A stretch of 32,998 nucleotides of DNA from Sphingomonas elodea ATCC 31461 (lineage in GTDB: Bacteria > Pseudomonadota > Alphaproteobacteria > Sphingomonadales > Sphingomonadaceae): NCBI RefSeq assembly GCF_000226955.1, contig NZ_AGFU01000063.1:1-32998 (forward strand). The letters are read 5' to 3'. The number at the start of each line of letters is the position of its first letter. Positions within the stretch are counted from its first letter, which is position 1. A model generated the notes under the pieces. The model made no database searches and was not told the DNA's origin. It saw nothing but the letters and a program-made list of their open reading frames with translations. Both the position numbers and the translations under genes were made by a program. This document shows positions 1 through 7,444 of the stretch, piece by piece.

Positions 1-33
<33 letters not shown>

Positions 34-82
34 CCGCTGACGCGGCGGCCCCTCCACCACGCCGCTGGCGCGGCGCGGTCCC

Positions 83-101
83 CCTCCCCGTTCCGGGGAG
101 G
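83..101. repeat. Intergenic G/C hairpin repeat, copy 1
   Basis: An 8-bp perfect inverted repeat, CCTCCCCG and CGGGGAGG, flanks a 3-base loop. It lies 10 bp beyond the stop of the AraD1 gene on the minus strand. The same core recurs at 2129-2148 and 6566-6590. It may help end transcription but has no T-tract. Bases 33-82 between the C run and this hairpin are C/G-rich intergenic DNA with no gene. Confidence 0.6.
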
Positions 102-110
102 ATCCGAACC

Positions 111-1106
111 TTACAGCGTCTTCACCGTCGTCAGCCCGGTATCTTCCACCTGCGCCAGCGGATTGCGCAGCGGCAGGGTGAAGGGCGCGGCCTCGATCTC
201 GAAGGTATCGCCCACTTCCGTCTTCACCCCGTCGCTGAACGACAGCGTCGCGGTACCGAAGAAGTGGACGTGCACGTCGCCCGGCTGGCGGAACAGCCCG
301 TATTTGAAGTGGTGATGCTCGAGATTGCCGAGCGTGTGCGACATGTTCGCCTCGCCCGACAGGAACGGCTTTTCCCAGATCGTCTCGCCGCCGCGCACGA
401 TCCGGCTGGTGCCGCGCACGTCCGCAGGCGCCTCGCCGACCAGCAGTTCCGGCCCGAGCGACGCCTGACGGAGCTTGGAATGGGCCAGCCACAGATAATT
501 GTGCCGCTCGGTCACATGGTCGCTGAATTCGTTGGCAAGGCACAGGCCGATCCGCCACGGCGTGCCGTCCAGGCCGATCAGATAGATGCCGGCAAGTTCC
601 GGCTCCTCGCCGCCGTCCTGCGCGAAGCCGGGCATTTCCAGCGCGTCGCCGGGGCCGACCAGATGGTGCCCATTGCCCTTGTAGAACCATTCGGGCTGCT
701 GGCCGATCGCGCCTGCGCCCGGCTTGCCGCCCTCGACGCCTTCGAGGAACATCCGCATGGAATCGGTCTTGTGCTCGGCCGCCGCCGCATCGCGGTGCAT
801 CTTGTCGCGCCCCTCGGCCGAGCCGAGATGGGTGAGGCCGGTGCCGGTCAGTACCAGATGCGCGCCGTCCGGATGATCGATCGGTGCCAGCAATTGCCCC
901 GCCGCCAGCGCCTCGGCCGGATCCACCGAGCCCTCGCGGCCCGCCGCCGCCACCGTCTCGGCAAGCGACCGGCCCGCCTCGATCGCCTGCAGCGCCAGGC
1001 TGCGCACGTCGGTCGCGCCGCGCACGAAGCCCGCGCCACTGTCGTCGGCGGCGATCACCCGCCGCACGCCATCGCTTCCCAGATACTGCATCAACCGCAA
1101 CGTCAT
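111..1106 (-). CDS. AraD1/GguC family protein (FAH fold), probable 2-keto-3-deoxy sugar-acid dehydratase
   Basis: A 331-residue protein of the AraD1/GguC branch of the fumarylacetoacetate hydrolase superfamily. FAH-fold enzymes bind a divalent metal through acidic residues; Glu168, Glu170 (GEEPEL) and Asp196 (FSDH) are the likely ligands. Relatives such as Caulobacter XylX dehydrate 2-keto-3-deoxy-pentonates to alpha-ketoglutarate semialdehyde. The XylD-like dehydratase at 4762 would supply that substrate, so this role is inferred from family and context. I place the start at 1106 because GAGGAG lies 7 nt upstream; the open frame runs on to 1298 but would overlap the divergent regulator, and the ATG at 1112 sits too close to the ribosome site. 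It is divergent from the GntR regulator. Enzymatic specificity (arabonate, xylonate or another acid) cannot be read from sequence. Confidence 0.82.
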   Translation of the reverse strand: MTLRLMQYLGSDGVRRVIAADDSGAGFVRGATDVRSLALQAIEAGRSLAETVAAAGREGSVDPAEALAAGQLLAPIDHPDGAHLVLTGTGLTHLGSAEGRDKMHRDAAAAEHKTDSMRMFLEGVEGGKPGAGAIGQQPEWFYKGNGHHLVGPGDALEMPGFAQDGGEEPELAGIYLIGLDGTPWRIGLCLANEFSDHVTERHNYLWLAHSKLRQASLGPELLVGEAPADVRGTSRIVRGGETIWEKPFLSGEANMSHTLGNLEHHHFKYGLFRQPGDVHVHFFGTATLSFSDGVKTEVGDTFEIEAAPFTLPLRNPLAQVEDTGLTTVKTL

Positions 1107-1129
1107 CGACATGCTCCTCATCCTCGGTT

Positions 1130-1144
1130 TAGTCCGACATATTC
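1130..1144. promoter_or_regulatory. Candidate GntR/FCD operator, site 1
   Basis: The 15-mer TAGTCCGACATATTC lies in the araD1/gntR divergent gap, 24 bp ahead of the araD1 start. It nearly matches TAGTCGGAGTATTC at 3518-3531 in the permease/epimerase gap, differing at two positions plus one gap. Its centre, GTCCGAC, is a short palindrome. Sharing between two divergent control regions of one locus suggests a regulator site; assignment to the local GntR protein is inference. Confidence 0.35.
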
Positions 1145-1230
1145 GGGTCCGCCCGGAATGGCAATCGTACATCGTTTGCGGGATGCGCCTGCTTCGCGCT
1201 ACACATGAAAATATGCAGGAGAGCGAGCGG

Positions 1231-1989
1231 ATGGCATTGGACGAACAGGCGGACGGCGTGGACGAAGCAGGCGTGCAGCCGATCACCCGCACGCCCAAGG
1301 GATCCGGTCGCCGTCTGCGCGGAGCAATCGCCCATTATCTCGGCACCCAGATCGTCTCCGGCGCGATCGCGCCCGGCGAGAAGCTGACCGGCGAAGTGGC
1401 GAATGCCGAGGCGCTCGACGTCTCTCGCAGCGCGTACCGCGAGGCGGTGCAGGTGCTCACCGCCAAGGGGCTGGTGGAAAGCCGCCCCAAGGCCGGCACG
1501 CGCGTGCTGCCGCGCAGCCGCTGGAACATGCTCGATCCGCAGGTGCTCGCCTGGGCCTTCTCCGGCGAGCCGGACACCGAGTTCGTCCGCGACCTGTTCG
1601 AGCTGCGCGCGGTGGTCGAGCCCGCCGCGGCCCGCCTGGCCGCCGAGCGCCGCGACCGCGACGATGTGAAGACGATGCGCGACGCGCTCACCAAGATGCG
1701 CCGCCACACGCTCGCGACCGACGCCGGCCGCGCCGCCGACCGCGACTTCCACGACGCGCTGCTGGAGGCGACGCACAACAATGCGCTGATCGCGCTCAGC
1801 GCCAGCATCGGTGCGGCGGTGAGCTGGACGACCAAGTACAAGCAGCGCGCCCGCGCCCTGCCGCGCGATCCCGTGCCCGATCACATCAAGGTGTTCGACG
1901 CGATCGCGGCGGGCGATGCGGATGCGGCGGCGGCGGCGATGCGCACGCTGGTCGATCTTGCGCTGGAGGATACGCGCCTGTCGATGTAG
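1231..1989 (+). CDS. GntR-family transcriptional regulator with FCD domain
   Basis: A 252-residue FadR-type regulator. Residues about 20-90 form the winged helix-turn-helix, with the family pattern of an operon-start arginine and the 'LDVSRSAYREAVQVL' recognition segment. The rest is an all-helical FCD ligand domain containing FELRAVVEPAAARLAA and a metal-type His in DRDFHDALLEATHN. Such proteins usually repress sugar-acid catabolic genes and release DNA on binding the acid or a derivative. I chose ATG 1231 because AGGAGAG stands 7 nt upstream; the frame is open from 1111 with no better site. It is divergent from the AraD1 gene and adjacent to the transporter, so local control of this catabolic locus is likely. 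The effector is unknown. Confidence 0.85.
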   Translation: MALDEQADGVDEAGVQPITRTPKGSGRRLRGAIAHYLGTQIVSGAIAPGEKLTGEVANAEALDVSRSAYREAVQVLTAKGLVESRPKAGTRVLPRSRWNMLDPQVLAWAFSGEPDTEFVRDLFELRAVVEPAAARLAAERRDRDDVKTMRDALTKMRRHTLATDAGRAADRDFHDALLEATHNNALIALSASIGAAVSWTTKYKQRARALPRDPVPDHIKVFDAIAAGDADAAAAAMRTLVDLALEDTRLSM

Positions 1990-2000
1990 CGGTGCGAAGG

Positions 2001-2048
2001 CCCCTCCCCCCGAAGGGAAGGTGGCAGGCCGAAGGCCCGACGGAGGGG
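2001..2048. repeat. Intergenic G/C-rich repeat with nested hairpins
   Basis: CCCCTCC (2001-2007) pairs with GGAGGGG (2042-2048), with an inner GGCC-GAA-GGCC hairpin at 2027-2037. The pattern matches the G/C-rich mosaic repeats common between genes in sphingomonads. It begins 11 bp after the gntR stop. No coding function is visible. Confidence 0.5.
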
Positions 2049-2062
2049 TATCCCCCGGCATG

Positions 2063-2090
2063 AAAAAAGGGGCGCCCCACCGCCACCGAC
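2063..2090 (-). terminator. Possible terminator of the sugar permease gene
   Basis: On the minus strand a short GGCG...CGCC stem is followed by CC and six T's (A6 at 2063-2068 on the plus strand). It lies about 70-95 nt beyond the permease stop at 2159. The stem is short, so this is tentative. Confidence 0.35.
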
Positions 2091-2128
2091 GGGGACACCC
2101 CTCAACCATCGCCTTTAGCGACGGTTCC

Positions 2129-2148
2129 CCTCCCCCGTCCGGGGGAGG
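2129..2148. repeat. Intergenic G/C hairpin repeat, copy 2
   Basis: CCTCCCCC and GGGGGAGG form an 8-bp perfect stem around GTCC. It sits 10 bp beyond the permease stop on the minus strand, the same distance as copy 1 from its gene. Its core is shared with 83-101 and 6566-6590. Confidence 0.6.
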
Positions 2149-2158
2149 ATTTCCCGGA

Positions 2159-3457
2159 TCAGTCTTCCAGCGCGTTGGTGGGCTTGCTGCCCCACAGCGC
2201 GTAGAACAGGATGTACAGCTCGCAGATCGCGGTCAGCAGGAACGAGTTCTGCAGGCCGTACTGGTCCGCCAGCCAGCCCTGCACCGCCACCAGCGCACCG
2301 CCGGCGATCGCCATGATCAGCAGGCCGGAGCCTTCCTCGGTCAGCGGGCCCAGGCCCTTGATGCCGAGGGTGAAGATGGTCGGGAACATGATCGAGTGGA
2401 ACAGGCCGACGAGGATCAGCGACCACATCGCCACTTCGCCGTGCGTGAACACGGCGACCATCATCACGACGAACGCGCCGATCGAGAAGGCCGCGAGCAC
2501 GATGCCCGCATCCACCTTCTGCATGATCGCCGAACCGATGAACCGGCCGACCATCATGCCGCCCCACAACAGGGTGAGATAGCGGCCTGCTTCCTCGGTC
2601 GTCATGTTGCCGATCTCGGGGCGGCTGACGAAGTTGACGAACAGGTTGCCGACGCCGATTTCCGCGATCAGATAGATGAAGATCGCGCCGATGCCGAACA
2701 CCAGGTTGCGGTGGTTCCACAGGCTGTGGTGCTTGCGCTCTTCCTTGGCGACGCGGCTGGTCGCCGAACCCATCGCGGGCAGCGGGAAGCGCGCGATGAC
2801 GATCGCAAGCACCAGCAGCACGGCGGCAACCAGCACGTACGGCAGGATCACCGCATGGGCATCGGCCAGGCGCTCGGCCTGGGTCAGCGTGGCACCTGCT
2901 TCCGCCGTGCCGCCCTTGGAGCGGCCGAGGATCAAATAGGCCCCGAACAGCGGCGCAAGCATCGTGCCGGCCGAGTTCATCGCCTGCACCAGGTTGAGGC
3001 GCGACGAGGCGGTTTCGGACGGGCCGATCACCGCAACATAGGGGTTGGCCGCGACCTGCAGCAGCGTGATGCCGCTGGCGATGACGAACAGCATGAACAG
3101 CGTGACGCCGTAGGACGGCAGGCTCGCCGCCAGCGTCATGCCCAGCGCACCCGCCGCCATGATCAGCAGGCCGACGACCAGCGACTTCTGGTAGCCGATC
3201 CGCTCGATCAGCTTGGCCGAGGGGATGGAGGCAAAGAAATAGGCGATGAACCAGACGCTCTCGATCAGCGCCGCCTGGAAATAGCTGAGCTCGAACACGC
3301 TGCGCAGATGCGGCAGCAGCGTACCGTTGATCACGGTGATGAAGCCCCACATGAAGAACAGCGTCGCCAGCAGGGCCAGCGCACGTCCGTAGTTCGTGGG
3401 GGAAGAGGCTTGCCCGGCCCCCGCCGGAGCAGCCTTTGACGTAGGCATGACCGCCAT
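2159..3457 (-). CDS. FucP/GluP-like sugar MFS transporter
   Basis: A 432-residue inner-membrane permease with about 12 hydrophobic segments. It carries the FucP/GluP family signatures FFMWGFITVINGTLLPH near residues 35-50, AANPYVAVIGP near 136-146, and SSRLNLVQAMNS near 151-162. It probably imports a free aldose by proton or cation symport. Compared with E. coli FucP, the position of the coupling Asp46 is Gly45 here and that of Glu135 is Gln134; GluP-like relatives also carry Gln at the second site, as I recall. I chose ATG 3457 because GAGAGGA lies about 10 nt upstream; an upstream GTG at 3493 has no ribosome site. It is divergent from the epimerase, with which it likely shares control. The substrate is not determinable, though locus content favours a pentose or similar aldose. 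Confidence 0.85.
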   Translation of the reverse strand: MAVMPTSKAAPAGAGQASSPTNYGRALALLATLFFMWGFITVINGTLLPHLRSVFELSYFQAALIESVWFIAYFFASIPSAKLIERIGYQKSLVVGLLIMAAGALGMTLAASLPSYGVTLFMLFVIASGITLLQVAANPYVAVIGPSETASSRLNLVQAMNSAGTMLAPLFGAYLILGRSKGGTAEAGATLTQAERLADAHAVILPYVLVAAVLLVLAIVIARFPLPAMGSATSRVAKEERKHHSLWNHRNLVFGIGAIFIYLIAEIGVGNLFVNFVSRPEIGNMTTEEAGRYLTLLWGGMMVGRFIGSAIMQKVDAGIVLAAFSIGAFVVMMVAVFTHGEVAMWSLILVGLFHSIMFPTIFTLGIKGLGPLTEEGSGLLIMAIAGGALVAVQGWLADQYGLQNSFLLTAICELYILFYALWGSKPTNALED

Positions 3458-3517
3458 ACTGGTAAGATCCTCTCGATTTTTGCCACGAACCACGCGGCGG
3501 GGTTGCTCTTCGCTTTC

Positions 3518-3531
3518 TAGTCGGAGTATTC
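3518..3531. promoter_or_regulatory. Candidate GntR/FCD operator, site 2
   Basis: TAGTCGGAGTATTC lies between the divergent permease and epimerase genes, 60 bp from the permease start and 70 bp from the epimerase start. It is the second copy of the motif seen at 1130-1144. That places one copy in each divergent control region of the sugar locus. Confidence 0.35.
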
Positions 3532-3601
3532 AACCCGACGTCCAGCGTCAACGGCCGCGTCGCCGCTCGCAGCAGCGATAGCCCAACGGGAGAGGTTTTG
3601 C

Positions 3602-4735
3602 ATGAATTATCTTATCAAGGGCGCCCTGCTCGCCAGCGCGATGATTCCGCTGTCGGCGCAGGCCGGCGAGGCGACCCGCGCGGCCTTCGGCACCACGGCG
3701 GACGGCAAGCAGGTGGAAGCGATCACGCTCACCAACGGCCATGGCATGCGCGCCACGATCATCACCTATGGCGCCATTCTCCAGTCGCTGGCGGTGCCCG
3801 ATCGCTCGGGCAAATCCGAGGACGTGACGCTCGGCTACAACGACATGCAGGGCTATCTGGTCGCCCCCAACTATTTCGGCGCAACCGTCGGCCGCTATGC
3901 GAACCGCATCAGGAACGGCACCTTTGCGATCGACGGCAAGACCTACACGCTCGCCAAGAACAACGGCCCGAACGCGCTGCACGGCGGCCTGAAGGGCTTC
4001 GACAAGCGCCTGTGGACGGTCGAGAAGGTGTCGGGCGGCGATACCGCCAGCGTTACCTTGCGCTATGTCGCGGCGGACGGCGAGGAAGGCTATCCGGGCC
4101 AGCTCACCGTCACCGCCACCTATGCGCTGAACGAGAAGAACGAGCTGTCGGTCGAATACACCGCGACCACCACCAAGCCGACGATCGTCAACATCACCAA
4201 CCACAGCTTCTTCAACCTCGCCGGCGAAGCCTCGCAGCGCTCGATCTACGACCATGTCGTGACGATCCCCGCCGATGCGACGACCCCGGTCGACAAGACG
4301 CTGATCCCCACCGGCCAGCTCCGCCCGGTCGAAGGCACCCCGTTCGATTTCCGGAAAGCCACCGCGATCGGCACCCGCATCCGCGACGGCCGCGATCCGC
4401 AGATCGTGTTCGGCCAGGGCTATGACGAGAATTTCGTGATCGCCAAGACCGTGTCGGCCCAGCCGGTGCTCCATGCCCGCGTCGAGGACCCGTCGAGCGG
4501 CCGGGTGATGGAGATCCTCTCCAACCAGCCGGGCGTGCAGTTCTACACGGGCAATTTCCTCGACGGCACCGCGATCGGCAAGTCGAGCCACGCCTATCGC
4601 CAGGGCGATGCGCTGGCGCTCGAACCGCAGGTCTTCCCCGATACGCCCAACCAGCCGGCGCTCGGCTCGGCGCGGCTTAACCCGGGCCAGACCTATCGCA
4701 ACGTGATCGTCTACCGCTTCTCGACGACCAACTGA
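3602..4735 (+). CDS. galM: Aldose 1-epimerase (mutarotase), exported
   Basis: A 377-residue GalM-family mutarotase that interconverts alpha and beta anomers of aldoses. Residues 1-21 form a signal peptide ending SAQA-G, so it acts in the periplasm. The catalytic pattern is intact: His127 (ALHGG), His201 (NHSFFNL), Asp275 (GYDENF) and the general-base Glu341 ([11 protein letters not shown]). GGAGAGG lies 6 nt before the ATG. It is divergent from the sugar permease and 26 bp ahead of the dehydratase gene, so it is likely cotranscribed with the latter. A periplasmic mutarotase would supply the anomer taken by the permease or by a dehydrogenase. The exact sugar is unknown. Confidence 0.9.
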   Translation: MNYLIKGALLASAMIPLSAQAGEATRAAFGTTADGKQVEAITLTNGHGMRATIITYGAILQSLAVPDRSGKSEDVTLGYNDMQGYLVAPNYFGATVGRYANRIRNGTFAIDGKTYTLAKNNGPNALHGGLKGFDKRLWTVEKVSGGDTASVTLRYVAADGEEGYPGQLTVTATYALNEKNELSVEYTATTTKPTIVNITNHSFFNLAGEASQRSIYDHVVTIPADATTPVDKTLIPTGQLRPVEGTPFDFRKATAIGTRIRDGRDPQIVFGQGYDENFVIAKTVSAQPVLHARVEDPSSGRVMEILSNQPGVQFYTGNFLDGTAIGKSSHAYRQGDALALEPQVFPDTPNQPALGSARLNPGQTYRNVIVYRFSTTN

Positions 4736-4761
4736 CCCTTTCCTCCCGCAAGGCTTTCCCG

Positions 4762-6555
4762 ATGACCGACTCTGCTCCAAAACTGCGCAGCCGCGCCTGG
4801 TTCGACAATCCCGATAATGTCGACATGACCGCCCTCTATCTGGAGCGGTACCTCAATTACGGGCTGAGCCTCGAGGAGCTGCGCTCGGGCAAGCCGATCA
4901 TCGGAATCGCCCAGACGGGCTCGGACCTGAGCCCGTGCAACCGCCACCACCTCGTGCTTGCCGAGCGGATCCGCGAAGGCATTCGCGAGGCGGGCGGCAT
5001 CGCGATCGAGTTTCCGGTCCATCCGATCCAGGAAACCGGCAAGCGGCCCACCGCCGCGCTCGATCGCAACCTTGCCTATCTGGGTCTGGTTGAGCTGATC
5101 TACGGCTATCCGCTCGACGGCGTGGTGCTCACCACCGGCTGCGACAAGACCACGCCGGCCTGCCTGATGGCAGCCGCAACGGTGAACATCCCGGCGATCG
5201 CCCTCTCGGTCGGCCCGATGCTCAACGGCTGGCATCGCGGCGAGCGCACCGGCTCGGGCACCATCGTGTGGAAGGCGCGCCAGCTGCTGGCGGCGGGCGA
5301 GATCGATGACGAGGGCTTTATCCGCCTGGTCAGCTCCTCGGCCCCGTCGACCGGCTATTGCAACACCATGGGCACGGCGACGACGATGAACAGCCTCGCC
5401 GAGGCGCTGGGCATGATGCTGCCGGGCTCGGCGGCGATCCCCGCCCCCTATCGCGACCGGCAGGAAGCAGCGTACCGCACCGGCAAGCGCATCGTCGACA
5501 TGGTCCGCGAGGATCTCAAGCCCTCCGACATCATGACGCGCGAGGCGTTCCTCAACGCGATCGTGGTCAATTCGGCGATCGGCGGATCGACCAACGCGCC
5601 GATCCATCTCGCCGCCATCGCCCGCCATGTCGGCGCCGAGCTGTCGCTCGACGACTGGCAGACCCACGGCCACAAGGTGCCGCTGCTCGTCAACCTGCAG
5701 CCGGCCGGCGAATATCTTGGCGAGGATTATTACCGCGCGGGCGGCGTGCCGGCCGTGGTCGCCCAGCTGATGGAACAGGGCCTGATCCACGAGAATGCGA
5801 TCACCGCCAACGGCAAGACCATCGGCGAGAATTGCCGGGATGCGCAGATCGAGGACGAGAAGGTCATCCACCGCTATGCCGAGCCGCTGGTCGAGGAGGC
5901 CGGCTTCGTCGTGCTGCGCGGCAATCTGTTCGACGCGGCGATCATGAAGACGAGCGTGATCGGCCCCGAATTCCGCGACCGCTATCTCTCCAACCCGAAC
6001 GATCCCGATGCGTTCGAAGGCCCGGTGGTCGTGTTCGACGGCCCCGAGGACTATCACCACCGCATCGACGATCCGGCGGTGGGGATCACGCCGGACACGC
6101 TGCTGGTGATGCGCGGCGCCGGCCCGATCGGCTATCCGGGCGCGGCGGAAGTGGTGAACATGCGCCCGCCGGCCTATCTGATCCGCGAAGGCGTGCATGC
6201 GCTGCCGTGCATCGGTGACGGCCGCCAGTCGGGCACCTCGGCCTCGCCCTCGATCCTCAACGCCTCGCCCGAGGCGGCGGCGATGGGCGGGCTGGCGCTG
6301 CTCAAGACCGGCGACCGGGTGCGGATCGATCTGCGCAAGGGCACCGCCGACGTGCTGATCCCCGACGACGAACTCGCCGAGCGCCGCCGTGTGCTGGCCG
6401 AGGCGGGCGGCTATCCCTATCCGGAATCGCAGACGCCCTGGCAGAAGATCCAGCGTGCGATGGTCGGCCAGATGAACACCGGCGCGATCCTGGAGGGCGC
6501 CGAACAGTTCCAGCGCATCGCCCAGACCCACGGCATCCCGCGCGACAATCACTGA
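4762..6555 (+). CDS. IlvD/Edd-family sugar-acid dehydratase, XylD-like
   Basis: A 597-residue cytoplasmic Fe-S dehydratase, full length for the pentonate dehydratase branch. Its N-terminal region closely resembles Caulobacter xylonate dehydratase XylD (SRx[19 protein letters not shown], then [15 protein letters not shown]). Cluster cysteines are Cys59 (SPCNRHH), Cys127 (TGCDKTT) and Cys200 (GYCNTMGT). Lys129 is the expected carbamylated metal ligand and Ser490 (GRQSGT) the likely catalytic base; these match the positions known for Rhizobium L-arabinonate dehydratase. It converts an aldonate to a 2-keto-3-deoxy-aldonate, which the AraD1 protein could then dehydrate. A weak AAGG site precedes ATG 4762. 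Xylonate, arabonate or another acid remain possible; a pentonate is the best guess. Confidence 0.87.
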   Translation: MTDSAPKLRSRAWFDNPDNVDMTALYLERYLNYGLSLEELRSGKPIIGIAQTGSDLSPCNRHHLVLAERIREGIREAGGIAIEFPVHPIQETGKRPTAALDRNLAYLGLVELIYGYPLDGVVLTTGCDKTTPACLMAAATVNIPAIALSVGPMLNGWHRGERTGSGTIVWKARQLLAAGEIDDEGFIRLVSSSAPSTGYCNTMGTATTMNSLAEALGMMLPGSAAIPAPYRDRQEAAYRTGKRIVDMVREDLKPSDIMTREAFLNAIVVNSAIGGSTNAPIHLAAIARHVGAELSLDDWQTHGHKVPLLVNLQPAGEYLGEDYYRAGGVPAVVAQLMEQGLIHENAITANGKTIGENCRDAQIEDEKVIHRYAEPLVEEAGFVVLRGNLFDAAIMKTSVIGPEFRDRYLSNPNDPDAFEGPVVVFDGPEDYHHRIDDPAVGITPDTLLVMRGAGPIGYPGAAEVVNMRPPAYLIREGVHALPCIGDGRQSGTSASPSILNASPEAAAMGGLALLKTGDRVRIDLRKGTADVLIPDDELAERRRVLAEAGGYPYPESQTPWQKIQRAMVGQMNTGAILEGAEQFQRIAQTHGIPRDNH

Positions 6556-6565
6556 ACCAAGCCAT

Positions 6566-6590
6566 ATCCTCCCCCGTCCCGGGGGAGGAT
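6566..6590. repeat. Intergenic G/C hairpin repeat, copy 3
   Basis: A perfect 10-bp inverted repeat, ATCCTCCCCC and GGGGGAGGAT, surrounds a 5-base loop. It lies 10 bp after the dehydratase stop and just before the ribosome site of the acetyltransferase gene. It may weaken read-through or stabilise the upstream mRNA. Confidence 0.65.
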
Positions 6591-6607
6591 AGGATAGGGG
6601 CGGCCTC

Positions 6608-7144
6608 ATGTTCACCCACCGCCTCGCCCGCCCCGATGACCTGGATGCCCTGCGCGCCGTGATGGGCCGGGCGATCGCGCGGCTCCAGCACGGCTTCCTC
6701 ACGCCCGAACAGGTCGCGGCAAGCCACCGGGTGATGGGCCTCGACACCCAGCTGATCGCCGACCGGACCTATTTCCTCGTGGAAGACGCCGACGGCACCA
6801 TCGCCGGCTGCGGCGGCTGGTCGTTCCGGGCGACGCTGTACGGGGGCGATGCGAGCATCGTCGCCCGCGAACCCCAGCGGCTCGACCCCGCGCAGGACGC
6901 GGCCAAGATCCGGGCGATGTATACCAACCCCGATTTCACCCGCCGCGGCATCGGCCGGCGGGTGCTGGGCCTTTGCGAGGAGGCCGCGCGGGCAGCCGGC
7001 TTCAGCCGCGCCGAGATGATGGCGACCATGGCCGGGGTGCCGCTGTACGAGGCGTGCGGATACCGCCCGGTCGAACCCGTCCTGTCCGCACCGATCGGCG
7101 GCGTGCGCGTGCCGCTGGTGCGGATGGAAAAGCATTTCTCTTAG
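6608..7144 (+). CDS. GNAT-family N-acetyltransferase
   Basis: A 178-residue GNAT protein. The acetyl-CoA pyrophosphate-binding motif A is visible as TRRGIGRR at residues 111-118, after the beta strand MYTNPDF. The C-terminal region (YEACGYRPVEPV) matches the family's last strands. The acetyl acceptor cannot be deduced. ATAGGGG stands 7 nt before ATG 6608. It follows the dehydratase by 52 bp with a hairpin between, so cotranscription is possible but a functional tie to sugar breakdown is not supported. Its end is followed by a small CCCC-TTA-GGGG inverted repeat near 7165-7175. Confidence 0.85.
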   Translation: MFTHRLARPDDLDALRAVMGRAIARLQHGFLTPEQVAASHRVMGLDTQLIADRTYFLVEDADGTIAGCGGWSFRATLYGGDASIVAREPQRLDPAQDAAKIRAMYTNPDFTRRGIGRRVLGLCEEAARAAGFSRAEMMATMAGVPLYEACGYRPVEPVLSAPIGGVRVPLVRMEKHFS

Positions 7145-7444
7145 CCGCCCCCTTTACCGAAAACCCCTTAGGGGGATCGAAACGTTATAGTAACAACCCC
7201 ATTGCTAGTCGTACGCTCGCGGTTCGAAGAAATGAACTCAACCGCCAAACATCAAACAATAAATTGCCCTGGATAGCCGCTTGCCATGTCTTGGTACGCG
7301 CCAGTACAGTTACGCCAATATAATAAATGTCCTGAAAAAGCAGAAACTTTTCGTTTCATTCGAGCATCATCAAAGAAACCCTGTCCTATACTGAAACTCT
7401 GTTGCCCTTTCGGCAACACAGTATCAACGAACAGGGTTGTCTCG
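7145..7444 (+). promoter_or_regulatory. AT-rich control region and leader of the porin gene
   Basis: About 300 bp with no supported gene and clearly lower GC than its surroundings. Candidate -10 elements are TATAAT (7319-7324), without a well-spaced -35, and TATACT (7387-7392). A hairpin at 7396-7422 pairs ACT-TGTTGCC with GGCAACA-AGT around one mismatch and a 5-base loop; if TATACT is used, the hairpin forms the 5' end of the mRNA, where it could stabilise the message. A palindrome GTTA-TAG-TAAC sits at 7184-7194. An open frame entering from 7286 is read-through of this leader, not coding. Confidence 0.45.

Noticed and set aside
1916-3439. A 507-codon plus-strand open frame across the permease gene
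   Set aside because: It is antisense to a clear MFS transporter and consists of Arg/Gln/His-rich shadow sequence.
7286-7444. N-terminal extension of the porin from an upstream ATG
   Set aside because: The extension precedes an obvious signal peptide, contains the AT-rich leader and hairpin, and has no ribosome site.
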